Positions 26,905 through 35,773 of a DNA stretch of 64,000 bases are shown in pieces. The notes under the pieces are model-generated. The model worked only from the letters and a program-made list of their open reading frames with translations. It was not told the DNA's origin and ran no database searches. Positions within the stretch are counted from its first letter, which is position 1. Every line of letters starts with the position of its first letter. The stretch is from Acidobacteriota bacterium (GTDB lineage Bacteria > Acidobacteriota > Terriglobia > Acidiferrales > UBA7541): positions 46,126 to 110,125 of the forward strand of contig QHYI01000118.1 of the NCBI GenBank assembly GCA_003223245.1, in the 5' to 3' direction. Both the position numbers and the translations under genes were made by a program.

Positions 26905-27318
26905 ATGATTTCGCTCGTGAGTGAATATACGGACGGAAAAGGACGGCACGCGCGAGGCTGGTTGTTCTTTGACGCGGAATGCAAGTTCTGCACCAAGACC
27001 GCGCGCTGGCTGGCGCCCATCATGGAGCGGCGCGGAATGGCTCTGGCCCCGCTGCAGGATCCGCGGGTGGGGGAGCTGCTCGGTCTCTCCTACGAAGACT
27101 TGATGAAAGAGATGCAATTTTTGAAAAGCGATGGCAGCCGCTACGGCGGCGCGGACGCGGCGGTCGAGCTGGCCCGCGAAATTTGGTGGGCCGCGCCGCT
27201 GGTGTGGTTCTCGAAGATTCCCGGGATGATGGAAGTTCTGCGTAAAGGCTATCGTTGGGTGGCAGCGAACCGCAAATGCGCGGCGGCACAATGTGCGGTG
27301 GGGCAAAGTTCCCGGTAA
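26905..27318 (+). CDS. DCC-family (DUF393) thiol-disulphide oxidoreductase-like protein
   Basis: 137 residues. The family is named after the DxxCxxC motif, seen here as [16 protein letters not shown] (Asp23, Cys26, Cys29 approximately) at the end of the first strand of a thioredoxin-like fold. The remainder fits the family: an internal DPR motif ([11 protein letters not shown]) and a short hydrophobic helix region near 95-110. The C-terminal tail has two further cysteines (KCAAAQC). The biochemical role of this family is not settled. Start ATG 26905; spacing suggests co-transcription with the upstream regulator. Confidence 0.85.
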   Translation: MISLVSEYTDGKGRHARGWLFFDAECKFCTKTARWLAPIMERRGMALAPLQDPRVGELLGLSYEDLMKEMQFLKSDGSRYGGADAAVELAREIWWAAPLVWFSKIPGMMEVLRKGYRWVAANRKCAAAQCAVGQSSR

Positions 27319-27343
27319 ACGCCGCCCACAATCGGAGGCGACC

Positions 27344-27532
27344 ATGCGTGGTCTATTTGCTCTGCTGTGGCTCGCCGGTTTCGTGCAAATCGCAATTGCT
27401 TCTGCGAACCTTTTTCTTCCTGCAAAATTGCAATACCACGAAAATCTTTCGCGCGTCTCGCCCATCATCCGCCAGATTTTGGTAGTGCGTTGTGAGCCTC
27501 TGCCATGTCCAACACCATGCGTGTGGCGATAA
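27344..27532 (+). pseudogene. Truncated small membrane protein gene
   Basis: ATG 27344 with a GGAGG site opens MRGLFALLWLAGFVQIAIASANLFLP and a following amphipathic stretch (KLQYHENLSRVSPIIRQI). This looks like the start of a longer multi-helix membrane protein, but after about 48 residues the sequence turns into Cys/Pro-rich noise and stops at 27532, already inside the next gene (start 27505). I read it as a 3'-truncated gene; a very short real protein cannot be excluded. Confidence 0.4.
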
Positions 27533-28464
27533 CCGGCGGAACGGGATTCGTGGGGCGGCACCTGACGCGCGAGCTAGTCGCGCGTGGACACGAAGCCGTG
27601 TTGATCGCTCGCGGTAAAGATGTGCGCGACGAATCCATTTACAGTTTGGCAGGCGCCCGTTTCTTTGCTTCCGATCTGACCAAGGTGACAGAACTTCAAA
27701 AAGCGTTTTCGAGCTGCGAAGCGGTAGCCCATTGTGCGGGCATCAATCGTGAGATTGGCGCGCAGACTTACCGGCGCGTGCACATCGAAGGAACCAGACG
27801 CGTCCTCGAAGCGGCACTGCAGGCGGGAGTCCGCAAACTCGTGCTGCTGAGTTTCTTACGTGCGCGGCCGAATTGCGGCTCCGCGTATCACGAATCCAAA
27901 TGGGCCGCCGAAGAAATCATTCGCTCATCTGGCCTCAACTACACCATTTTCAAGGCCGGGGTGATCTACGGCCGCGGCGACCACATGCTCGATCATCTGA
28001 GCCACGCGCTGTACACATTTCCAGTTTTCGGGCTTGTCGGAATGAAGGAAAAACCGATCCGCCCGCTGGCAGTGGAAGACCTTGTTAAGGCCATCGTCGC
28101 GGCTTTTAACGACGCGCGCCTCTCGAACAAAACGATGAGCATCGCCGGCCCGGAAGAAATTGTTCTGAGCGAAGCGGTACGCCGTGTAGGGCAAGTCATC
28201 GGCAAGAAACCGCTGTGTGTGCCTACGCCGATCGCGATTCAAAAAGGGATCGCGTGGATGGCGGAGCGAACGATGAAAATCCCGTTGCTGTCACTCGCAC
28301 AACTCCGTATTTTGTCGGAAGGTATCGTGGAAGAGCTGCCTGCTTGCGATGCGCTTCCCAACGATTTGCTTCCGGCGACGCGCTTCACAGCGGAACAAAT
28401 TCAAAAAGGATTGCCCGAGCCTGGAGCTTTCGGCCTGCGCGATCTGCGCTGCAGCAAGGCGTAG
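27505..28464 (+). CDS. NDUFA9-like atypical SDR (NAD(P)-binding epimerase family)
   Basis: 319-residue Rossmann protein. The N-terminal ITGGTGFVGRHLTRELVARGHEAVLIARG is the nucleotide-binding motif of extended or atypical SDRs. YHESKWAAEEIIRSSGLNYTIFKAGVIYGRGDHM matches the NDUFA9-like subgroup, where the YxxxK catalytic pair is degenerate (Y-H-E-S-K is kept here). Substrate unknown: members include flavoprotein-linked or quinone-related reductases and complex I assembly factors. An internal ATG at 27517 gives the more typical MRVAITGG start. It overlaps the truncated frame upstream and is followed by two further small genes on the same strand. Confidence 0.85.
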   Translation: MSNTMRVAITGGTGFVGRHLTRELVARGHEAVLIARGKDVRDESIYSLAGARFFASDLTKVTELQKAFSSCEAVAHCAGINREIGAQTYRRVHIEGTRRVLEAALQAGVRKLVLLSFLRARPNCGSAYHESKWAAEEIIRSSGLNYTIFKAGVIYGRGDHMLDHLSHALYTFPVFGLVGMKEKPIRPLAVEDLVKAIVAAFNDARLSNKTMSIAGPEEIVLSEAVRRVGQVIGKKPLCVPTPIAIQKGIAWMAERTMKIPLLSLAQLRILSEGIVEELPACDALPNDLLPATRFTAEQIQKGLPEPGAFGLRDLRCSKA

Positions 28465-28500
28465 GTCAGCGTTTTTGAATAACGAAGGAGCACCGCGAAT

Positions 28501-28857
28501 ATGAATCCGACTAGCGCATTCTTAACGGACGTTGGGTTTGTGGCGGTTCTATCGATTGGCTTGGTGGCGTACGTGAAAGGGCACTTGAAAAGCCTGTTGA
28601 TTGAGCTTTGCGGCACGGCGGAACGCGCGAATTTTTGGCTGGCATTCTCTAACGTCACACTGGTGCTCGTGCCATTTATCTTCGCGCTGGACTATAGGCC
28701 GGAGTTCGGATCCGATCACAATTTCATCTTCGAAATGGCCACGCAACTCAAACACGCCATCATCGGGTTTGTTATTGCCCTGAGCTCGCTCGCTGTGACC
28801 GTTTATCGATTCATTCCTCGTGATAAGCCCAACGTGACGATGGGTTCACGCCGATAG
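28501..28857 (+). CDS. Small hypothetical membrane protein
   Basis: 118 residues with three hydrophobic helices (about 7-25, 43-63, 82-103) and a basic C-terminal tail. A clear GAAGGAG site lies before ATG 28501. I do not recognise a family. The helix spacing and the conserved-looking polar stretch DYRPEFGSDHNFIFEMATQLKHAIIGF suggest a real protein. It sits between two NAD(P)-binding epimerase-like genes on the same strand. Confidence 0.65.
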   Translation: MNPTSAFLTDVGFVAVLSIGLVAYVKGHLKSLLIELCGTAERANFWLAFSNVTLVLVPFIFALDYRPEFGSDHNFIFEMATQLKHAIIGFVIALSSLAVTVYRFIPRDKPNVTMGSRR

Positions 28858-28918
28858 AGAGAAAGCTTCCAGCGGCGAATTCCTCCACAGAGGACACAGG
28901 GACCGCAGAGGAAACAGA

Positions 28919-29893
28919 ATGCATCATCACAAGGACCACGGGCAACCGCAGGCCGACGGCGCAAAGCACGAAACGGTCGTCATTACCGGAGCGTTCAGCT
29001 ACACCGGCAAATATGTGGCGAGGATGCTGCTCGGTCGAGGATATCGAGTCCGCACGCTCACCTACCATCCGGAACGCGAAAATCCTTCTGGGGATAAAAT
29101 TCGAGTTTTTCCCTACAGCTTCAACAATCCCGATCGGCTCACGGGAGCGATGCGCGGCGTCTCAACACTAATCAATACGTATTGGGTGCGTTTTCCTCGC
29201 GGCAAAGCCACGTTTGAAGAGGCTATTCAGAATACACACACGTTGATCAACGCCGCGAAAAACTCCGGCGTGAGGCGCATCGTGCACGTCAGCATCGCCA
29301 ATCCATCCTTCGAATCGCCGCTGGGTTATTACGGAGGGAAAGCGCAGCTCGAACAAGCCGTCGCTGCGTCTGGTTTGGCTTACACGATTCTTCGGCCCAC
29401 GGTCATCTTTGGCCTCGAAGATATTCTCATTAACAACATCGCTTGGTTCGTCCGCCATTTTCCGGTGTTTGCGATTCCCGGCGATGGCCGCTATCGCATC
29501 CGCCCGATTTTTGTGGAAGATATGGCGCGACTCCTCGCCAATGCGGTAGAGCAAGAAGAGAATACCGTCCTCGACGCCGTCGGGCCTGAGACTTACAGCT
29601 TTGAGGAATTAGTCAGACTCATTGCAGATCAACTAAGCCGACGCGTTCGCCTAGTCCACGTGCCCATGCCTGCAGCCTATTTCGCTACGCGGGTCGCCGG
29701 CTGGTTCGTTGGCGATGTCGTCCTTACTTGGGAGGAATACAAGGGGCTGATGGCGGGTCTGCTGGCACCGGAAGGCCCAGCCACAGGTGAAACCCGCTTG
29801 AGCCAGTGGCTGGCCGCGAATCGAGGCCAGATCGGCAACCGCTATGCCTCGGAAGTGTTGCGTCACTATGTCCTGCCACCGACAAGAGCGTAG
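28919..29893 (+). CDS. NmrA/epimerase-like NAD(P)-binding protein
   Basis: 324 residues. After a His-rich tail (MHHHKDHG) the Rossmann motif VVITGAFSYTGKYVARMLLGRGY (about 20-42) follows the GxxGxxG-type pattern with AFSYTG. The body has GVRRIVHVSIANPSFESPLGYYGGKAQLE and LRPTVIFGLEDILINNIAWFVRHFPVFAIPGDGRYRIRPIFVEDMA, typical of NmrA-like atypical SDRs that lack a catalytic Tyr/Lys or keep it as Y-Y-G-G-K. Substrate unknown. AGAGGA precedes ATG 28919. It resembles the 27505 product in plan but not closely in sequence. Confidence 0.85.
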   Translation: MHHHKDHGQPQADGAKHETVVITGAFSYTGKYVARMLLGRGYRVRTLTYHPERENPSGDKIRVFPYSFNNPDRLTGAMRGVSTLINTYWVRFPRGKATFEEAIQNTHTLINAAKNSGVRRIVHVSIANPSFESPLGYYGGKAQLEQAVAASGLAYTILRPTVIFGLEDILINNIAWFVRHFPVFAIPGDGRYRIRPIFVEDMARLLANAVEQEENTVLDAVGPETYSFEELVRLIADQLSRRVRLVHVPMPAAYFATRVAGWFVGDVVLTWEEYKGLMAGLLAPEGPATGETRLSQWLAANRGQIGNRYASEVLRHYVLPPTRA

Positions 29894-29920
29894 CAGACGG
29901 CCAGATGTGAGGAGGAGGGC

Positions 29921-30310
29921 ATGAATGCAAACGATTTTCGGCGCATTGCCTTGCGTTTGGAAGGGGCGGAAGAGGGTTCGCACCATGGGCAGGCGGACTT
30001 TCGCGTGGGCGGGAAGATTTTTGCGACGCTGGCGGCGGAGAAGCAAGGTTACGGGAATCTGATGCTAACGCCCGAGCAGCAGGCGGCGTTTGTTGAGGAG
30101 CTGCCGGGAGTGTTCCTCCCTATCCACGGTGGGTGGGGTAGGAACGGAGCGACGCATGTGCGGCTCGCCGTGGTGAGCGAAGACGTGCTCGAAGGTGCGC
30201 TGCGCACCGCCTGGAAGCTCCGCATGGAGAAAAACGCTGCGCCTGCAAAAAAGGGAAATGAACGGAGGAAACGAACTCGGCAGAATAAAAGCCGTCACAA
30301 ACAGCGATGA
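29921..30310 (+). CDS. MmcQ/YjbR-family protein
   Basis: 129 residues. The MmcQ/YjbR fold is recognisable from FRRIALRLEGAEEGSHHGQADFRVGGKIFATL, LMLTPEQQAAFVEELPGVF and GGWGRNGATHVRLAVVSEDVLEGALRTAWKL. The family has a CyaY-like DNA-binding-type fold, but its function is not established. The last 25 residues are a Lys/Arg-rich tail. A strong GGAGGAGGG site precedes ATG 29921. Confidence 0.88.
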   Translation: MNANDFRRIALRLEGAEEGSHHGQADFRVGGKIFATLAAEKQGYGNLMLTPEQQAAFVEELPGVFLPIHGGWGRNGATHVRLAVVSEDVLEGALRTAWKLRMEKNAAPAKKGNERRKRTRQNKSRHKQR

Positions 30311-30366
30311 GAGATTAAAAAAACTCTTCTCTCAGCCATAAATTACGGTACGGTTGTCCTATAAGC

Positions 30367-30665
30367 ACGACCATCGACATATCTGATCCTGTCTACCGAC
30401 GCCTAAAAACCCGGGCGACGAACGATGGGACTGCGCCAAGACGGCTTGCGACCACTGGCTCGAAGATCAGCGGGTTGATTTCTTGGACAAGCCCGGTGGG
30501 CTTGAAACCTCGTTTCGAGGGTTGACTCGGTCGCCTAACGCCTCGCCAAAGGATTGGGCCGATTGGTATCTTGCGACTTTCGCGCTGGCCTCCCGGCTCG
30601 CACTGGTCGCGTTTGACAGGGCGTTTGAAAGCAAAGCCAAGGACCTTGTTCTGCTCGAGGCCTAG
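30367..30665 (+). pseudogene. VapBC toxin-antitoxin remnant (deletion scar)
   Basis: Two reading frames hold the two ends of a VapBC locus. From 30367 one frame reads TTIDISDPVYRRLKTRATNDG, the start of a ribbon-helix-helix type antitoxin, but the codon where its ATG would be expected reads ATA. From about 30420 a different frame reads the C-terminal half of a PIN-domain toxin (WLEDQRVDFLDKPGG, then SPKDWADWYLATFALASRLALVAFDRAF), keeping the late acidic residues D and D of the PIN active site, and stops at 30665. The antitoxin's end and the toxin's first half are missing, so a single deletion joined the two genes. Not functional. Confidence 0.65.
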
Positions 30666-30686
30666 GATGACAAGACTCGCAGTGGT

Positions 30687-31811
30687 TTAAGATTCCGAGA
30701 GGATGCGTTTGTAGTAGGCCTCGTAGACAGGGATGACGTCGTTGGCGCAGAATTTTTTCTTGGCGTTCACGCGGGCAATTTTGCCCATTTCGCGGCCGCG
30801 GTCCGAGCGCGACAGAATTTCAATGGCATAGCCCGCCGCAGTCTGCACATCACCCGGTTCCACCAAATAGCCATCCGTACCGTGCTCGACCACTTCGGGC
30901 ATGCCGCCGCTGTTCGTGCCGATTACCGGAACTTCGCAAGCCATGGCTTCGAGAGCGGCGAGGCCAAAAGATTCGAGCTGCGACGGAAGCAGAAAGAGGT
31001 CGGCAGCGGCGAGCTTTTGATAAACGGCGTCCTGCTTGCCGAGGAAGAACACGTCTTTTTGCAGCTTTTTTTTGCGGACGAGATATTCGGCGGCGCCGCG
31101 ATCTGGCCCATCGCCGATGAGCACCAGCTTCGCAGGCATGTTCGCCCGCACCAGCGAGAAAATTTCGACGGCATCAGTAAGACGCTTGACGGGGCGGAAG
31201 TTGGAAAGATGCATCAAGATTGGCTCGCCGTTGGGCGCCCAGTGCGCCGCGAGACCTTTGTCGGCGGCGCGGCTGTACAGATCACAGTTCACGAAATTGG
31301 GAATCACTTCGATGGGGCGCTTGATATCGAACTCTTTCAGCGTTCTATCAAGGAGATACCGGGAAATGCAAGTGATGCCGTCGCTTTGCTCGATAGAAAA
31401 TTTGGTGATGGGAAGATAGCTGCGGTTGCTGCCGACCAGTGTGATGTCCGTGCCGTGCAGCGTGGTGATAAACGGCAATCGGCGCGGTGCGGCCATTGAG
31501 CGAGCGAGCAGCGCGCTCACCGAATGGGGAATCGCGTAATGAACGTGGAGAAGGTCAAGCGATTCGGACTCGAAGACTTCGAGCATTTTGGTAGCGAGCG
31601 CCAGCGTGTAGGGAGGATGGTCGAAGAGCGGGTAGCTGACGACTTCCACTTCATGAAAGTGAATGCGCTCCGTGTCGAGGCTCAGGCGGATAGGCGGGGC
31701 GTAACTGATGAAATGGATCTCGTGACCGCGGGCGGCAAGTTCCATTCCAAGCTCGGTGGCGACGACGCCGGAGCCGCCGTAGGTGGGATAGCAGGTGATG
31801 CCGATGCGCAT
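30687..31811 (-). CDS. bshA: N-acetyl-alpha-D-glucosaminyl L-malate synthase
   Basis: 374-residue GT4 glycosyltransferase that joins UDP-GlcNAc and L-malate, the first step of bacillithiol synthesis. The N-terminus [22 protein letters not shown] is highly characteristic of BshA, as are [39 protein letters not shown] and the UDP-binding [21 protein letters not shown] with its Glu. Start ATG 31811. bshB and bshC are not adjacent. The gene stands alone; the 237-nt gap to the next gene shows no obvious element. Confidence 0.93.
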   Translation of the reverse strand: MRIGITCYPTYGGSGVVATELGMELAARGHEIHFISYAPPIRLSLDTERIHFHEVEVVSYPLFDHPPYTLALATKMLEVFESESLDLLHVHYAIPHSVSALLARSMAAPRRLPFITTLHGTDITLVGSNRSYLPITKFSIEQSDGITCISRYLLDRTLKEFDIKRPIEVIPNFVNCDLYSRAADKGLAAHWAPNGEPILMHLSNFRPVKRLTDAVEIFSLVRANMPAKLVLIGDGPDRGAAEYLVRKKKLQKDVFFLGKQDAVYQKLAAADLFLLPSQLESFGLAALEAMACEVPVIGTNSGGMPEVVEHGTDGYLVEPGDVQTAAGYAIEILSRSDRGREMGKIARVNAKKKFCANDVIPVYEAYYKRILSES

Positions 31812-32048
31812 GGTAAAAGTTTTCGGTTCTCAGTTTTCAGTTCTAAGTCCGAGAAAAGTCTTTAACGGAAATAGAAGGCGCTCGCCTTACCACCTTTTGG
31901 CTACGCTAACGCAAAGAGCCCCAGCTTGCGGGTTCGAGCGCCTGGATGCTAGAGTCGCGCGCAGCTGAAGAGACAAGTCCCGGCAGCGCCGCATCCTAGT
32001 AAACGCGCCTATTCGGCGCTCTTATTAGACGTTTGGGTGGGGAAAATC

Positions 32049-32813
32049 GTGACACGACTTGCAGGCAAAGTAGCGCTGATCACCGGAGGCGGCACGGGGA
32101 TTGGCCGGGCCATCGCGCTGGCTTTCGCGCGCGAAGGCGCGAGTGTGGCGGCGGCGGGCCGCCGCCTGGAAAAAGTGAAAGACGTTGCCACGGAGATCGA
32201 AAAACAAGGCGGCGCCGCTCTGGCGCTACAGTGTGACGTGACGCGGGCGAAGGACGCGGAGCGAGCGGTAAGCGAAACCGCGAAGAAATTTGGCAAGGTC
32301 AACGTGCTGGTCAATAACGCGGGAACGCTGAGTGTCTCGACTGTGGACACGATCAGCGAAGCGGACTGGGATCGCGTCATCACAGTGAACCTGAAAGGTC
32401 CGTTTCTGATGTCGCGGGCGGCGCTGAAGGAATTTCGCATGGCTGGCGGCGGGACCATCGTGAATATCGGCTCGGTGCTTGGCCTCGTGGCGATGAAGGA
32501 TCGCGCGGCGTATTGCGCCTCCAAAGGAGGCGTGACGCTGCTGACGAAAGCCATGGCGCTCGATCACGCGCACGAAAATGTGCGCGTGAACTGTATTTGC
32601 CCGTCCATCGTGGAGACGGAATTGGTGAAGGGACTGTTCGACGACAGCGAACAAGGGCGCAGACTAAAGCAATCGCGGGTCGGGACGATTCCGCTGGGAC
32701 GGTTCGGCAAGCCTGCCGATGTCGCGGAGGTGGCAGTGTTTCTGGCGTCGGAAGAATCGTCCTGGTTGACGGGTACGGCGATTCCGTTGGACGGTGGCCT
32801 GACCGCGTTCTGA
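32049..32813 (+). CDS. Short-chain dehydrogenase/reductase
   Basis: 254-residue classical SDR. Cofactor motif TGGGTGIGRAIA, NNAG motif (VLVNNAGTL), catalytic Ser in IVNIGSVLG, and the active-site Y-C-A-S-K. The C-terminal ESSWLTGTAIPLDGGLTAF is typical of FabG-like enzymes. The substrate is unknown. Two GTG starts are possible: 32037 and 32049. I prefer 32049, because GGTGGGG then lies at a good distance and the protein starts MTRLAGKVALITGG as in the family. Confidence 0.9.
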   Translation: MTRLAGKVALITGGGTGIGRAIALAFAREGASVAAAGRRLEKVKDVATEIEKQGGAALALQCDVTRAKDAERAVSETAKKFGKVNVLVNNAGTLSVSTVDTISEADWDRVITVNLKGPFLMSRAALKEFRMAGGGTIVNIGSVLGLVAMKDRAAYCASKGGVTLLTKAMALDHAHENVRVNCICPSIVETELVKGLFDDSEQGRRLKQSRVGTIPLGRFGKPADVAEVAVFLASEESSWLTGTAIPLDGGLTAF

Positions 32814-32937
32814 ATTCAGTTCTAAGTGATAAGGTGTTGGAGCCCTAAGTAAAAGACAACTTACAACCGGCGGCTATAACAAGCGGAAGAACCCTTTGAT
32901 AAGTTTGTGTGATGGCGTACTCAGGCAGAAAAGACGA

Positions 32938-33390
32938 GTGAAAGCAAAGGCAAAACAATCGTCGGACGCGCGCTGGGCCACGGAGCTCGTGCGCGAGCGC
33001 ATGAAAGAAAGCCAGGTGATCACCCACCTCGGCTTCGACGTCGAAAGGGTGGAGAAGGGCCACGCGGTTTTTCTGCTGGACGTCCGTGCCCACCACAAAC
33101 AAATTCATGGAGTCGTGCACGGCGGAATTCTGGCGGCGCTAGCCGACACCACGGCGGCAATCGCCGCGTACAGCGTCGTGCCGCGTGGAACAGAAATCGC
33201 CACGGTCGAGCTGAAGATCAATTACTTGGAGCCGGTGCCGGGAGGCCGCATCAAAGCGGACGCACGAGTCCTGCGTGCCGGTAGAAATTTTGTCGTCGCC
33301 GAGTGCGAGATCTGGAATGAAGATAAATCGCTAGCTGCAAAGGCGCTGCTCACGTTCGGAGCAGCCGCCGGACACGCGATCCAGGAATGA
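32938..33390 (+). CDS. PaaI-type hotdog thioesterase
   Basis: 150-residue hotdog-fold acyl-CoA thioesterase-like protein. The family core is VHGGILAALADTTAAIAAY, with the catalytic-type HGG and Asp, then TVELKINYLEPVPGGRIKADARVLRAGRNFVVAECEIWNEDKSLAAKALLTFG. The substrate is unknown. The start is uncertain: the frame is open from a TTG at 32896, the GTG at 32938 gives a Lys-rich lead, and an ATG occurs at 33001; none has a strong ribosome site. It is followed convergently by the hfq-like gene, 5 nt away. Confidence 0.85.
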   Translation: MKAKAKQSSDARWATELVRERMKESQVITHLGFDVERVEKGHAVFLLDVRAHHKQIHGVVHGGILAALADTTAAIAAYSVVPRGTEIATVELKINYLEPVPGGRIKADARVLRAGRNFVVAECEIWNEDKSLAAKALLTFGAAAGHAIQE

Positions 33391-33395
33391 GAGAA

Positions 33396-33731
33396 TTACT
33401 CTTCGCCGCCTTGCGCGGATTCTTCGCCATCCTTATACACGTACTTGATGACACGCTTGAAAATGAGCAGGTTCGGGCTCCCTTGGCGGGTGAGCTTGAT
33501 GCACTCCCGGTCATACCACTCGACCGTGCCGCGAAGCACCTCGCCATCTTCCAGGACGACGGCCATCGGCGTGTGCGACTGCATCTGCTTGACCCAGTAG
33601 AAGTTTTCGGCGTGCGTAACTTCCGGTGGGGCCGGCTTTTTGCTTGGTACCGGGCCATTGTGGGGAGGGCGCGGTGCGCTCGGCTCCTTGACGTCCGCAA
33701 AACCCGGACGAAACATCCGACGATTCACCAT
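33396..33731 (-). CDS. hfq: Hfq-like Sm-fold RNA-binding protein
   Basis: 111 residues. A Pro-rich disordered N-terminal extension (1-40) precedes an Sm domain at about 42-101: the helix AENFYWVKQMQSHT, the Sm1 strand region PMAVVLEDGEVLRGTVEWYDRECIKL and a diverged Sm2, NLLIFKRVIKYVYK, where classical Hfq has a YKHAIS-type motif. By family analogy it should form a hexameric ring and bind small RNA and mRNA. AAGGAG precedes the ATG at 33731. It lies 118 nt after holB on the same strand. The N-terminal tail and the altered Sm2 are unlike enterobacterial Hfq, so RNA specificity may differ. Confidence 0.8.
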   Translation of the reverse strand: MVNRRMFRPGFADVKEPSAPRPPHNGPVPSKKPAPPEVTHAENFYWVKQMQSHTPMAVVLEDGEVLRGTVEWYDRECIKLTRQGSPNLLIFKRVIKYVYKDGEESAQGGEE

Positions 33732-33849
33732 GACTGCTCCTTTAGAACACCTCAGGGGTGGAGTGACTGTTCTTAAGATGCGCGGGCATCACGATAGGTT
33801 TCAGTGTACGCGATTTCCGACCGCGCTGGCCAGCATATCATGAGAAAAT

Positions 33850-34977
33850 TCAAAAGCGTCGCTCCGCAGCGCCCGAGGGCGCTTGCGCGAGCGACGCCGC
33901 GAGTGCGTCCAGACCGAGTTGGCGATTCAAATTGCGGCGCGCCCCGGCGTACAGCTCATCAAAACCGGCGATGGCGCGAAGCACCCACGCCGAATCGACA
34001 ACTTTGCCGAGCGATTCTAACTCTTTGGCAAGGTTGGCGTTGCGGAGAACGGGCTCCTTTATTTTGGACGTCAGTTCAAGCAGATCGGTGAGCAATCCGT
34101 AAAAGACCCCAATCTGGTCTTCGAAAGAGGATTCGCGGTCCTTCGCAAGGGCCGCCGTGTCCGCAAAAAGCTGCGCGAATCCTTGGCCGCGCGCGGCGCG
34201 CTCGAGGATGCGCAGCGCATTTTTGCGGCTCTCGGCAGCCGCGGTGACGTCCATTTCGATGGCCAGGCCAGGGCTCCCCTCGGCAAGTTGCGCTGCGAGC
34301 TTGACGTCCGTGGCCTTGCGTGCGGTTTTTTCTTTTAGGATTTTTTCCACGGCGGCTTGCGGAAGCGGCGCAAAGTGGAACTGCAAGCAGCGCGAAACGA
34401 TCGTGGGCAGAAGGGCATACGGTGAAGGAGCCGTTAGGATGAGCGTGGCCGAGCCCGGTGGCTCCTCGAGAATTTTCAGGAAAACGTTGGCCACGTCCCA
34501 GCGCATCGTTTCCGCGCCGTCCAGAATGAACAGACGGCGGCGGCCCATGGGCTGGAAATACGCGGCGCGCTGCACGGCGCGCAATTGCCCAATGCGCAGC
34601 ATCGGGCGCGCCACGGGACTCTTTAGCCTTACGGGATCGGGCAGGAGCGCCCAGACGTCCGGATGCGATTGAAGGATGAGCGGAACGCGCTCAACCGTCG
34701 CAGCGTCGGCGCTTTCGCCGCGCTCGACGAGGCCCTGCTCGATGAGTTTTTGCGGGTCAGCGAGCAGGGAAATGCGCTGGCACGTGGCGCACTCGCCACA
34801 GAAGTCGTCTGTCATCCGCTCGCAGTTGACGGCTTGCGCGAACATTCGAGCGAGCGTGAATTTGCCCACGCCGCGTGAGCCGGTGAACAGCAATGCATGC
34901 GGAACGCGCCCGCTGCGAAGCGCGCCGCGCAGTGCCGCGACGATGCGTTCGTTGCCAAGAAACGCAGAAAAGCCCAT
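33850..34977 (-). CDS. holB: DNA polymerase III subunit delta'
   Basis: 375-residue AAA+ clamp-loader subunit. It begins MGFSAFLGNERIVAALRGAL and carries a P-loop TGSRGVGKFTLARM, a four-Cys zinc module (C in VNCERMTDDFCGECATCQR), and the SRC-like sensor VSRCLQFHF with LKILEEPP before it. The P-loop is retained, unlike in E. coli delta'. I set the start at ATG 34977, sharing one base with the tmk stop; the frame is open for 111 more codons upstream, but those lie inside tmk and resemble nothing. tmk-holB adjacency is a common bacterial arrangement. Confidence 0.93.
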   Translation of the reverse strand: MGFSAFLGNERIVAALRGALRSGRVPHALLFTGSRGVGKFTLARMFAQAVNCERMTDDFCGECATCQRISLLADPQKLIEQGLVERGESADAATVERVPLILQSHPDVWALLPDPVRLKSPVARPMLRIGQLRAVQRAAYFQPMGRRRLFILDGAETMRWDVANVFLKILEEPPGSATLILTAPSPYALLPTIVSRCLQFHFAPLPQAAVEKILKEKTARKATDVKLAAQLAEGSPGLAIEMDVTAAAESRKNALRILERAARGQGFAQLFADTAALAKDRESSFEDQIGVFYGLLTDLLELTSKIKEPVLRNANLAKELESLGKVVDSAWVLRAIAGFDELYAGARRNLNRQLGLDALAASLAQAPSGAAERRF

Positions 34978-35678
34978 CAGCGTCCGCCCGCGCGAGAAAC
35001 TTGGGATGTCATCAGAACCGCGCCCAGAACTTCCTTCGCGATGTCTTCCGCCGACCGCATCTGCTTGCGCTTGGCGTCGAAACACTCGATCGTATCCCAG
35101 TTCGGCCGCTTCGAGAGAGAATCGTACATTTGCGCGGCATCCTCGAGGTGCCGCAGGCTGGCCTCCTGCAAATCTTTTTGCGCGGCTGTATAACGGCGCA
35201 CGGACTTCAACGCCACCAACTTTTGTGCTTCCACGGGCGGCACGCGAAGATAAAGGACGAGGTCTTCTCTCGGCAGCCCGTAAATCCCATACTCGAGACG
35301 CTCGATCCATCCCACGAATGCAGCGCGCTTTTCTGGAGCCACACGCGCCGTTTGATGCGCCAGGTTCGAGGCGATGTAGCGGTCGGCAAGAACAATTTGG
35401 CCGTTGTTCAGCGCGGCTTCCAGTTTAGGCTTGGCTTCGAAGCGGTCACCGGCATACAGAAGCGCCGTAAAGTGAGGATCGACGCTTTCGAGCGGACCGA
35501 GTTCGCCGTTGAGGAATTGCCCGACCATGTTACCGAACCAGGATTCATACTGCGGGAAGCCCGTCGCACACACGGAATGGCCCATCGCGCGCAGTGCGCT
35601 GGCCAAGAGTTCGACTTGCGTGCGCTTCCCGCTGCCATCGATTCCTTCGATGGCGATTAATTTTCCTCGAGCCCGCAT
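34977..35678 (-). CDS. tmk: Thymidylate kinase
   Basis: 233-residue enzyme that phosphorylates dTMP to dTDP. P-loop IAIEGIDGSGKRTQVELL, the DR motif ILADRYIASNLAHQ, and the LID-type segment further on. The form with KRTQ, Q-Y-ES and YAGDRFE resembles the eukaryote-like or archaeal-type subgroup found in several bacteria more than the E. coli enzyme. It is slightly longer than usual through a C-terminal extension. Start ATG 35678; coupled to holB downstream. Confidence 0.92.
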   Translation of the reverse strand: MRARGKLIAIEGIDGSGKRTQVELLASALRAMGHSVCATGFPQYESWFGNMVGQFLNGELGPLESVDPHFTALLYAGDRFEAKPKLEAALNNGQIVLADRYIASNLAHQTARVAPEKRAAFVGWIERLEYGIYGLPREDLVLYLRVPPVEAQKLVALKSVRRYTAAQKDLQEASLRHLEDAAQMYDSLSKRPNWDTIECFDAKRKQMRSAEDIAKEVLGAVLMTSQVSRAGGR

Positions 35679-35773
35679 TTTGAGTTAACCATGTATCGAA
35701 CGGCGGTCGAGATCAGTCTAACGGGAGAGAGGCCGCGCTGCAATGCGACGCATGTTACGATTCGAATTGGAAC

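Noticed and set aside
28882..28918. CCACAGAGGACACAGGGACC-like tandem purine pattern before the NmrA-like gene
   Set aside because: Looks like a dispersed repeat seen in some genomes, but only one copy occurs here and it also supplies the ribosome site.
34978..35310. N-terminal extension of holB
   Set aside because: The frame is open upstream, but it overlaps tmk completely and shows no family similarity; the ATG at 34977 fits both the family and the TGATG junction.
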